IMG/VR virus record: IMGVR_UViG_3300009637_000006
Span: 1 to 26,215 of that record
Reading direction: 5' to 3' (one strand)
DNA from: a virus
DNA length: 26,215 nt
Under the pieces are notes generated by a model. That model was not told the DNA's origin, did not search any database, and was given only the letters and a program-made list of their open reading frames with translations. A program made the position numbers and the translations under genes. Of this stretch, positions 20,307-26,215 are shown piece by piece; position 1 is the first letter of the stretch; every line of letters starts with the position of its first letter.

Positions 20307-21896
20307 TTACTTCGCTCCGATGAGCTCGCCGAACTGCTGGTCGATTGTGAGCCCCTTGCCCACTTCGCCCGCTCCGGAGTGCGGGATCGCCGCCGGGGCC
20401 GGAGTTGTCGCGATCTTCTTTTTGAGCTCTTCGATCTCCGCGGTCAGAGGCGCCAGGGCTGCAGCAACGGCCTTTGCCACCGGATCCGCGGCATCGGCGG
20501 CGGCCTTCTCGGCGGCGACCCGCGCGGCCTTCTCCTGCTCGCTCTCGCCATCCTCACCAGCGCCCGCGTCCTTGGCGGCCTTCATGCACTTTTCGCAGTG
20601 ATCCATCATTGCCTGCGAGCTCTTAACGAGGGCGTGATCTTTCGACAGTGTGCCCTCGAGCTTTTCATGGTGGGCTTTGTGCATTTCCATGTGCTTTTCG
20701 AGATGCTCATGGATCGACTTCGCTGCCTTCGTGAGACCGGCCTGATCGGTGATTTTCATGCCCTTCGCTCCTTTGCCGCCCGCCGCGGCCAGTTCGTCTG
20801 CTTCCTCGATCGCCATGACCTTAAATTGGGCCAGGAGCTCGAGCCACGCCTCGCGCAACCCCTCCGGAACTTTGCTGCCGTCATCTTCGAGGTCACGCTC
20901 GAATTCAGTGGAGAGGCAGAGCCAATTCAGGCTCTCGACGAGGTCGCCGAGCCACCCGACCTCGTACATCCCCTTTTTCAAAGCGATCTTAGCACAGGCT
21001 CGTGTGATGGCCGCCTTGTCGGCGTCGGAAACCTCGATGCCGTGCTCCTTGGCCGCCGCCACTATCTTCTTCTTCGCCTTGGCCTTTTCGTCCGCGCTCA
21101 TGCCCTCGGTCTGCTCGAACCGCGCCAGGGCGTTGCGGATGTGCGACTTGGTCTTCTCCTCGTCGCCGGGGAACTTGATCGGGAGCTTCCAGGTCGACGT
21201 GTCCTCCGGATCCCCGACGTGCGCGAAACAATCCGCGGTGAGGTCAACGTCGTCGACGCGCTTGGTCTTTTTCTCTTTCACGAGCGCAAAGATGCCGGCG
21301 AGCTGGCGTTCGAGCTTCTCATAACGCAGATCGCTGAGGGTCGGGATCAGCAGGGGCACGGCTTCAGTCGTGCCGTTCGCCTTGCTGAGCTCCACCATTC
21401 GCCCCTTCATGGTTTCGACCAGCGCCGAGGGCAGGCAGGGAGAGTCGACCGCGGAGACCTCCGCGGGATCTGCGATATATCGCTTGCAGCCCTTGTGCAC
21501 CGGATCGGGCAACGGGTCGCCCACGTAGGCGCCGCCCTGTGAGAACCCGATAAGTACCCCCTTTTTAAACTTCTGAATGGCGACCGGCTCGACGACGTTG
21601 AACCCCATTTTGATGGTCTTGTTGGCATCGTCGAACTCGATGGTGCGACCCGCACCGATCGCGATCAGCTGGTGCATTTCCCGCATCGGCATGATCGATG
21701 GCTCCATGCCCTCGACCGATGAGGTCAGCTTGAACATGCTGGCCACTTTGGCCTGGTAAAAGGGCTTCGTGCCGGCGTAGTCGCAGACTTCATTGTCGAG
21801 ATCCGGCTGCTCGGCCGTGACCACTCCAAAAACGTTGAGCGAGCCGTCGCCCTGCTCTTCCATCTTGGTCAACGGGATGAACTTCTGGAGCTTCAT
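20307..21896 (-). CDS. Prohead serine protease fused to a scaffold-like C-terminus
   Basis: From ATG 21896 (ATGA overlap, GGAG 8 bases upstream) the product is 529 aa. Residues 1-165 are prohead-protease-like: LNVFGVVTAEQPDLDNEVCD (substrate-side strand), PMREMHQLIAIGAGRT with probable catalytic His 75, VLIGFSQGGAYVG with Ser 119, and ADPAEVSAVDSP with an acidic third residue at 146 or 151. Residues about 220-300 resemble the DUF6582-type segment (LPIKFPGDEEKTKSHIRNAL, ARFEQTEGMSADEKAKAK). The rest is a long Lys/Glu/Ala-rich helix (HEHLEKHMEMHKAHHEKL, EKCMKAAKD) ending GLTIDQQFGELIGAK, as in scaffolds. It should build and then process the procapsid. Fusion of protease and scaffold is known in other phages. 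Confidence 0.75.
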   Translation of the reverse strand: MKLQKFIPLTKMEEQGDGSLNVFGVVTAEQPDLDNEVCDYAGTKPFYQAKVASMFKLTSSVEGMEPSIMPMREMHQLIAIGAGRTIEFDDANKTIKMGFNVVEPVAIQKFKKGVLIGFSQGGAYVGDPLPDPVHKGCKRYIADPAEVSAVDSPCLPSALVETMKGRMVELSKANGTTEAVPLLIPTLSDLRYEKLERQLAGIFALVKEKKTKRVDDVDLTADCFAHVGDPEDTSTWKLPIKFPGDEEKTKSHIRNALARFEQTEGMSADEKAKAKKKIVAAAKEHGIEVSDADKAAITRACAKIALKKGMYEVGWLGDLVESLNWLCLSTEFERDLEDDGSKVPEGLREAWLELLAQFKVMAIEEADELAAAGGKGAKGMKITDQAGLTKAAKSIHEHLEKHMEMHKAHHEKLEGTLSKDHALVKSSQAMMDHCEKCMKAAKDAGAGEDGESEQEKAARVAAEKAAADAADPVAKAVAAALAPLTAEIEELKKKIATTPAPAAIPHSGAGEVGKGLTIDQQFGELIGAK

Positions 21897-22321
21897 TGCG
21901 AGTACTCCGTGAGCCACCAGTGCACGCCGTCCCAGGCAAGCGTGGCAATGCCGCCCACCGCTGCGCCGCCGGGGATCGTGAATAGCTGGGGATTGCCGGC
22001 GTACTCGGCCGCGTTGCCCGTGGTGACATTGAGCGCCGACGCACCGGTGTCGGTCGAGGTGACCTTGACCGTGATCGTCTTTCCCGCCGCCACGCCTACG
22101 GTGGGCAGGGTGATGCCCTGGGAGCCGTCCATGACGCCCGAATAAAAAATCACGCTGTCGGTCGGGAGCGCGGTGTAGCTGGCCGATACCGACTTGGGCG
22201 ATGGCGTCGCCGGGGCAACAGCTGCCAGCGTTTGCTCATCCTCGAGGACCGCGGTCACAAGCATCTGCAGCGTTTGATCGGGCGGGCTGGGATTCTGGAG
22301 TAGCCTCTGCAGGTTCGTCAT
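21893..22321 (-). CDS. Small head-region protein with a repeated virion beta-domain
   Basis: 142 aa, GAGG 9 bases before ATG 22321, and an ATGA overlap with the protease gene. Residues 1-40 are helical (NLQRLLQNPSPPDQTLQMLV). Residues about 43-142 form a beta-domain: SYTALPTDSVIFYSG, GITLPTVGVAAGKTITVKV, FTIPGGAAVG, and WDGVHWWLTE at the end. The same plan occurs in the fibre-associated proteins at 5065-5601 and 3404-5098. The place beside the protease and decoration-like genes suggests a minor head or head-fibre protein. No named family. Confidence 0.6.
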   Translation of the reverse strand: MTNLQRLLQNPSPPDQTLQMLVTAVLEDEQTLAAVAPATPSPKSVSASYTALPTDSVIFYSGVMDGSQGITLPTVGVAAGKTITVKVTSTDTGASALNVTTGNAAEYAGNPQLFTIPGGAAVGGIATLAWDGVHWWLTEYSQ

Positions 22322-22374
22322 GAAGCGTTACCCTCGCCTTGAATCGTAGCACGGGGCGCGCCGTAACCCTCCCG

Positions 22375-22872
22375 CTATCGGGCGGCGAAACCGCCGAAGG
22401 GAGCCTGCTTTTTGCCGGGAACAGGCGCCGACTGCGCAGCCGGCTTGGCTTCAACCGGCGCAACCGACAAGGCAACGCCGGTCGACGCGCTCACATACCA
22501 GAGGCCGTCGAAGGCATCGAACGTGATCGATTCGCCGATTTTGCCGCCGAAGGTGACCAGATCGACCTCCCCATTGATGCCCTTGACGCCCGTTTTCACG
22601 GTGTACCTGAAGGCATCGATGGCAATGATCTTCATGGTCGCGCCGTCGCTCCCGTTCTCGATCTGGGGGCCCGGCGCCGGCTGGCCAAGAGTCATCGCAG
22701 CCGCCTTGCCGGCCTTGAGGTAGGCCTTTCCGCCAGGCGCGATCGCGCCAGCCTCGGTGTAGAGCGCGACGGCATGATGATTCACTTCGTCGAGATAGAC
22801 CGCCGACTGGATGGACGAAACACGGTCACCGGCCTGCGCCGGATCAACGGTTCTGAAGTTCACTTCCTGCAT
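22375..22872 (-). CDS. Capsid decoration-like protein
   Basis: 165 aa with AGGAGG ahead of ATG 22872. Residues about 75-135 (DGATMKIIAIDAFRYTVKTG, LVTFGGKIGESITFDAFDGL, then WYVSASTGVAL) match a beta-domain pattern often seen in siphophage proteins encoded near the capsid, where it is taken as a head decoration or short fibre. The N-terminal part (SSIQSAVYLDEVNHHAVALY, IAPGGKAYLKAGKA) could bind the capsid lattice. The last 30 residues are Pro/Ala/Lys-rich and look disordered. The 52-base gap after it holds only the next ribosome binding site. The decoration role is by position and fold pattern. Confidence 0.55.
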   Translation of the reverse strand: MQEVNFRTVDPAQAGDRVSSIQSAVYLDEVNHHAVALYTEAGAIAPGGKAYLKAGKAAAMTLGQPAPGPQIENGSDGATMKIIAIDAFRYTVKTGVKGINGEVDLVTFGGKIGESITFDAFDGLWYVSASTGVALSVAPVEAKPAAQSAPVPGKKQAPFGGFAAR

Positions 22873-22910
22873 TGGGGATGCCCTCCTGCTTCAAAGTGAA
22901 TCCTAGCACG

Positions 22911-23231
22911 CTACATCACCTGCCGGGCCACCCTGCGCAGGCGCTTCCGTTGCCGGCCACTCACGCCCCGAGGCCGGCGAGCGATCGCCGCAAGCTGCGC
23001 CTGGTCTCGAATCTGCCGCGCGCCCCGGTAAAACGACGCCCGCTGCTTTTCCGCAGCGATGGCCAGCCGCGCGCGCGCCTGGAACTCGGGATCCGTGACG
23101 CGATCTATCAAGTCCTGCGGCATGCCCTCAAGCTGCGCCGGGTCGATCGAGCCGTCCTCGTTGAAAGTGAGCGAGCGTTGATGCTGTTTCTTTTCTTCCG
23201 GTTCGCGCTCGCCCAGCGTTGCGTCCGTCAT
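22911..23231 (-). CDS. Small basic protein of the head module, 106 aa
   Basis: ATG 23231 begins 1 base after the previous stop. The N-terminus is charged (TLGEREPEEKKQHQRSLTF), followed by DGSIDPAQLEGMPQDLIDRV, a helix FQARARLAIAAEKQRASFYR and a strongly basic tail (RRPRGVSGRQRKRLRRVARQ). The tail suggests nucleic acid contact or binding to acidic head proteins. I recognise no family. Its packing and codon use match the neighbours. Confidence 0.55.
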   Translation of the reverse strand: MTDATLGEREPEEKKQHQRSLTFNEDGSIDPAQLEGMPQDLIDRVTDPEFQARARLAIAAEKQRASFYRGARQIRDQAQLAAIARRPRGVSGRQRKRLRRVARQVM

Positions 23232-23232
23232 G

Positions 23233-23484
23233 TCAAGCCCTGTTTTTTAGAGGTACCGGCGGCATCGGCCGGCGCCGGTGGTTGCCGTTTCCGTTCGACT
23301 CCTCGGCCGGCTCGCGCAGCCTGAAAACCAGGACCGCCTCGATGCGCGCGCCGAACCCGCTGCCGACCTGGTGCGAGCTCATGGCCACCAGATCATAATC
23401 CTCGGTGAGTGCCCCGAGTGTGCTCTCGATATCTCTGATCAAACAGGTTTCTACGACGTGCGGGGCTTTGGGAGCAACCATCAT
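23233..23484 (-). CDS. Small unknown protein, 83 aa
   Basis: Starts at ATG 23484 with an ATGA overlap to the portal gene. The product has an alpha/beta pattern in its first 55 residues (HVVETCLIRDIESTLGALTE, YDLVAMSSHQVGSGFG, RIEAVLVFRL) resembling the small DUF4177-like fold, though similarity is only at pattern level. The last 28 residues are Glu/Asn then Arg/Pro-rich and probably disordered. No function can be given. Confidence 0.55.
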   Translation of the reverse strand: MMVAPKAPHVVETCLIRDIESTLGALTEDYDLVAMSSHQVGSGFGARIEAVLVFRLREPAEESNGNGNHRRRPMPPVPLKNRA

Positions 23485-25796
23485 TCCTCTCCGGCGATTT
23501 TAGTGACCGTAAGCCAGCACCGGCAATTCGGATGAGCCCCCGGCGCGTAAATGAACGGCGCGAACTGATAGCCAGCCGGGACCGGGCCGAGCGCCGAGAA
23601 GCTGGCGCAAAGCGCACAGCAACCCAGGTCCATGACGGTCCACTGATATTCGAGAATCTTGCCCGAAGACATCCACGAGCGCAGGTGGCCAGAAACCTGC
23701 TGCCTGGCGATCTCATTGTCGGCGATCAATTCCCCGTGCTCCGGGGTCCAAACCACGCTGACCTGAAGAACAGCCTCGAGCTGCTGGGGCGTCCAGCCCT
23801 CCTCGATGGCCTGTTTCAAAGTGGCCAGAACGCTTTCCTTGGCCGTGGTCGAGATCGCCCAAGCCGGCGCCGTGGCCTCGGTAAGCGAGCCGTCCTCCTC
23901 GAGGTCGAAGCCCACCATCTCCGCAGCGCGCTCGTCCGCGGCTTGTTTGGCCGCCGGAAGCGCTTCGGCCAGGGTGCCCTGGAGCGACGCGCCCAGGTTC
24001 GCCGCCGCCTGGTAGGCTCCGGCGTGCACACCCTCCTCGGCCGCGATTTCAAGATAGGGCGCCGAGATCCCGTAAAGCGTCTCGTAGTCCCAACCGAGCA
24101 GGGCGATGAGTTCGGCGAGGCGCCGATCACGCTCGTCGGTCGAGTCCCTGTCCTTGAAAAGTGTTCCACGTGAAACCTTTAGGTAGGCCGCGAACTCCTG
24201 CGCGGCCTTCTTCGAGACCCGCATCTTCTGATCGGCCAGGAACTTCTTCAACTGGCGCGCAAAGTCGTTTCTGGTCTGCCGACTGCGCGGGGTCAGATCC
24301 CCGGCCCGCGCCTTCAAGGTTGCGATCTTGCGAACCTTTACCGGCGCCGCCCGCCCGGCAATGGGGGGCTCGTCCTCGTCCTCGTCTTCGTCGTCGGGGC
24401 CAGCGCCTGGCTTCGCGGCCGGCTTTTCGCCGATCGACATCCAACCCGTGGCCGTCATGCTGCCGAGCTCATTCGCCTGGGGCTCGGGCCGCGGATCGTC
24501 GCCGCGCGCCTCGCGGGTTTCGTTGATGCTGTAGATCATGTTCTTTACATAGAGCGCGTCGACCGTCGCCTGCTTCACGGGGTCCATCTCCCGCTCATCC
24601 TGGAAGGCGAACTCAACGTCATCGATCTTCATCTGCCGCTCGATCACCTGGCCGTTCATGACGTTCTCGATGTGCTTCAAATAGGGCTCAAGCCCCTCAA
24701 TCTGCGCGACATCAGAGGATTCCTTCGCCGTGCCGCGGTTTACCTGTTTGATCAGATTCTGGGGCGAGATCGAAAAAGCGTAGGCAACCACCCGGGTCAG
24801 GTAGTCGTCGGTGACGTCCACCAGGGCCTCTTGCTTGGTGAGCAGGGGCTCGTGTTTCGCGTCGGGGATCATGATCATCCGCCGGCGCATTTTCAGATTG
24901 CCAGCCAGCATCGAATCAAACCATTTCTGAAAGTCCTTGATCTGCTGAGACGTCCAGCCGTCCGGCATCGGCAGCAGACCCTCAGGCACGTTGCCCGAGA
25001 CGTAGAAGTCGCGCAGGAACTGCTGGCGGTTAGCGCCGATCGAGAGCGTCGTGATGATCTGTTCGACGGGCCCAAAGCCCCAGCGTGAGTCAACCCGGGG
25101 ATTCCGCGGCGAATAGATGAGTTGGTCGACGGTGTACTTTTTCTCGGCGGCCGAGGCGGCGATGTTGGCCGTGGGGATCCCGAGAATGATCTGCTGGTAG
25201 GCCGGCGACGGGGGCTGCGGAATGAACCCGTGCTGATCGAGCAAGGGTGTGATGGTAGCCCCGGATACCAGGCGAAGCGAGAGCAGATCGCCGCCGATGG
25301 ATTTGATGGGATAGATACAGGGCGCATCAAAGACCAGAAGCTGTTCGAGCCACATCCGGATCCAGAGATCGAAGCCGTGCACGCCGTCGGGGAACTTGAG
25401 CAGGTTCGTAACCTTGGCGACGTTCGAATTCTTCAGCTGCCGATCGGCCGCGCTCTTCTTCGTTTCCCCAGGCTGGGCCTTGACGCGGATCACCCACGGG
25501 CGGTTGACCACCTGGTCCTTCCGGGTCTCAATCATCAGCCGACAAAGGTCGAAGGAATTCGAGACGTTCCAGAGCTGGGGGAACTTAATCGCGACGTCGC
25601 CGCGGGGCGTGAACTGCAGGTTGATGCCAGGAGTGAAGTCCCACTGCCGGATCCCGACGCCAAGCTGCAGCGTGGGCCGGATGGGGTTCTGAGGGCCGGC
25701 CCAGGAGCCAGGCTCGACGCCCTCGATGAGATTGCCAGTGGGGCGGAAAACCGGAGAGAACGCGTCGGCGATCGTCTTGACGATGCTGGTGGCCAT
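23481..25796 (-). CDS. Portal protein fused to a Mu gpF/SPP1 gp7-like head morphogenesis domain
   Basis: 771 aa with GGAGGAG ahead of ATG 25796. Residues 1-450 are portal: NVSNSFDLCRLMIETRKDQV, PCIYPIKSIGGDLLSLRLVS, DQLIYSPRNPRVDSRWGFGP with VEQII, YVSGNVPEGLL, and YAFSISPQNLIKQVNRGTAK. An acidic linker (PDDEDEDEDE, 467-476) follows. Residues about 490-771 are a MuF-type domain ending LGCCALCASF (724-733) and APGAHPNCRCWLTVTKI (751-767), the C-x-x-C...H-P-N-C-R-C signature of minor head proteins. The portal is the DNA gate; MuF proteins are injected or help assembly. Separate genes are usual, so the fusion fixes a 1:1 copy number. A parS-like sequence lies within the coding region (24162-24177). 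Confidence 0.85.
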   Translation of the reverse strand: MATSIVKTIADAFSPVFRPTGNLIEGVEPGSWAGPQNPIRPTLQLGVGIRQWDFTPGINLQFTPRGDVAIKFPQLWNVSNSFDLCRLMIETRKDQVVNRPWVIRVKAQPGETKKSAADRQLKNSNVAKVTNLLKFPDGVHGFDLWIRMWLEQLLVFDAPCIYPIKSIGGDLLSLRLVSGATITPLLDQHGFIPQPPSPAYQQIILGIPTANIAASAAEKKYTVDQLIYSPRNPRVDSRWGFGPVEQIITTLSIGANRQQFLRDFYVSGNVPEGLLPMPDGWTSQQIKDFQKWFDSMLAGNLKMRRRMIMIPDAKHEPLLTKQEALVDVTDDYLTRVVAYAFSISPQNLIKQVNRGTAKESSDVAQIEGLEPYLKHIENVMNGQVIERQMKIDDVEFAFQDEREMDPVKQATVDALYVKNMIYSINETREARGDDPRPEPQANELGSMTATGWMSIGEKPAAKPGAGPDDEDEDEDEPPIAGRAAPVKVRKIATLKARAGDLTPRSRQTRNDFARQLKKFLADQKMRVSKKAAQEFAAYLKVSRGTLFKDRDSTDERDRRLAELIALLGWDYETLYGISAPYLEIAAEEGVHAGAYQAAANLGASLQGTLAEALPAAKQAADERAAEMVGFDLEEDGSLTEATAPAWAISTTAKESVLATLKQAIEEGWTPQQLEAVLQVSVVWTPEHGELIADNEIARQQVSGHLRSWMSSGKILEYQWTVMDLGCCALCASFSALGPVPAGYQFAPFIYAPGAHPNCRCWLTVTKIAGEE
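24162..24177. promoter_or_regulatory. parS: parS-like ParB-binding palindrome inside the portal gene
   Basis: TGTTCCACGTGAAACC matches the bacterial chromosomal parS consensus TGTTNCACGTGAAACA at 15 of 16 positions if N is free; the core GTTNCACGTGNAAC is perfect. It codes for Val-Ser-Arg-Gly-Thr (portal residues 541-545) using GTT TCA CGT GGA ACA, a run of A/T-ending codons in an otherwise G/C-ending gene, as expected if the DNA word itself is selected. No parA or parB gene is in the window. ParB binding is inferred from sequence only. Confidence 0.5.
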
Positions 25797-25834
25797 CTCC
25801 CCGGTCTCCTCCTGGTGCTCAGTTTACGGCCGCC

Positions 25835-26215
25835 TTACTTCCTTTTGGCCGCGGCAGCTGCCCCGGGCGCGGGATAGAACGCCAGCGACAGGCCGAACGT
25901 GTTCACAGGGCTCGCCGGGCCGATCGAGAATGCGACCGTCTCCGTGACCGTACTCCCGTCCGGCGCCGTGGCGGTCACGGTGATGTCATCGGGAACGCCG
26001 ACGGTATCGCTCGTCGAATCGGTGACCAAGAACTGCTGGGCCAGGGGAACCAGGCCGCCGGTGATGTCCGCCGTGGCCGGCACGATCGAGACGTTCGGAT
26101 CGTCCGAGGTCGCCGAGGGAGAGAAGGTGTAGGGTGGGGCTCCTGCCGGCGCCACATACGGGGCGTTGTTTTCGAGGAGCTGGGCAACGAGTTGCGCGCT
26201 GCCGCCGAGCGGAAG
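25835..26215 (-). CDS. Partial gene, Ig-like beta protein (5' end outside window)
   Basis: The frame is open from the right edge (codons from 26215) to the stop at 25835, at least 126 residues. The visible start LPLGGSAQLVAQLLENNAPY is followed by PPYTFSPSATSDDPNVSIVP, QQFLVTDSTSDTVGVPDDIT and VTATAPDGSTVTETVAFSIG, the strand pattern of an Ig-like or bacterial cadherin-like domain, then an Ala/Lys-rich end (PGAAAAAKRK). A GTG at 26155 could be an internal start, but the residues before it continue the same style. It stands just upstream of the portal gene, 38 bases away; a structural or head-associated role is likely but unproven. Confidence 0.55.
   Translation of the reverse strand, partial: LPLGGSAQLVAQLLENNAPYVAPAGAPPYTFSPSATSDDPNVSIVPATADITGGLVPLAQQFLVTDSTSDTVGVPDDITVTATAPDGSTVTETVAFSIGPASPVNTFGLSLAFYPAPGAAAAAKRK

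Noticed and set aside
20241-21542. A 433-codon plus-strand frame opposite the prohead protease
   Set aside because: It arises from the Lys/Glu-rich helical region read backwards (Leu/Phe-rich), without domain or start signal support.
1-26215. tRNA genes, attachment sites or an integrase
   Set aside because: I found no cloverleaf-like sequence, no direct repeats at the edges and no recombinase motif, so prophage versus free phage cannot be decided.

Overview
The window is most of the late (virion) gene cluster of a siphovirus-like tailed phage or prophage. It is GC-rich and almost every gene lies on the minus strand, so the genes run from right to left in transcription order. I recognise no host chromosomal gene. 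Secreted products whose predicted signal peptides end in A-x-A or G followed by Gln, together with the style of the tail-fibre domains, suggest a Gram-negative host, possibly an Acidobacteriota member. That host call is an inference.

Layout from the right edge: a gene cut by the window edge (26215-25835); portal protein fused to a Mu gpF-like head-morphogenesis domain (25796-23481); two small unknown genes; a decoration-like protein (22872-22375); another small beta-domain protein (22321-21893); prohead protease fused to a scaffold-like tail (21896-20307); major capsid protein (20238-18469); head-tail connector (18382-17447); HK97 gp10-like neck protein (17450-16863); a small unknown; probable tail terminator (16626-16114); a small unknown; major tail protein (15815-15033); tail assembly chaperone G and a G-T fusion made by a -1 ribosomal frameshift (14927-14266); tape measure (14287-11843); distal tail protein (DUF2460-type); DUF2163-type protein; NlpC/P60 peptidase; and a 1222-residue tail hub (9280-5612). 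The run from tape measure to hub has the same order as the tail module of gene transfer agents and related siphophages. No terminase, integrase or replication gene is visible; the terminase presumably lies beyond the right edge.

The left part holds fibre and cargo genes: a small fibre-associated protein, a tail-fibre-like protein, a glycine-rich adhesin-like protein, a 65-residue protein, a secreted proline-rich protein, a one-helix membrane protein and a CxxC protein. Three of these begin with Sec-type signal peptides, which is odd for virion genes. A terminator-like double palindrome at about 992-1017 separates this operon from a converging plus-strand cassette at 1-961: a broken IS1595/ISXO2-type transposase remnant, a 43-residue basic ORF, and a minimal C5-cytosine-methylase-like protein.

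The points most worth following are a near-perfect chromosomal-type parS (ParB-binding) site written into the portal gene in locally A/T-ending codons; a clean A AAA AAC slippery site in the chaperone gene; Sec signals on tail-fibre-like proteins; and several beta-domains that recur in different structural proteins of the same virion.
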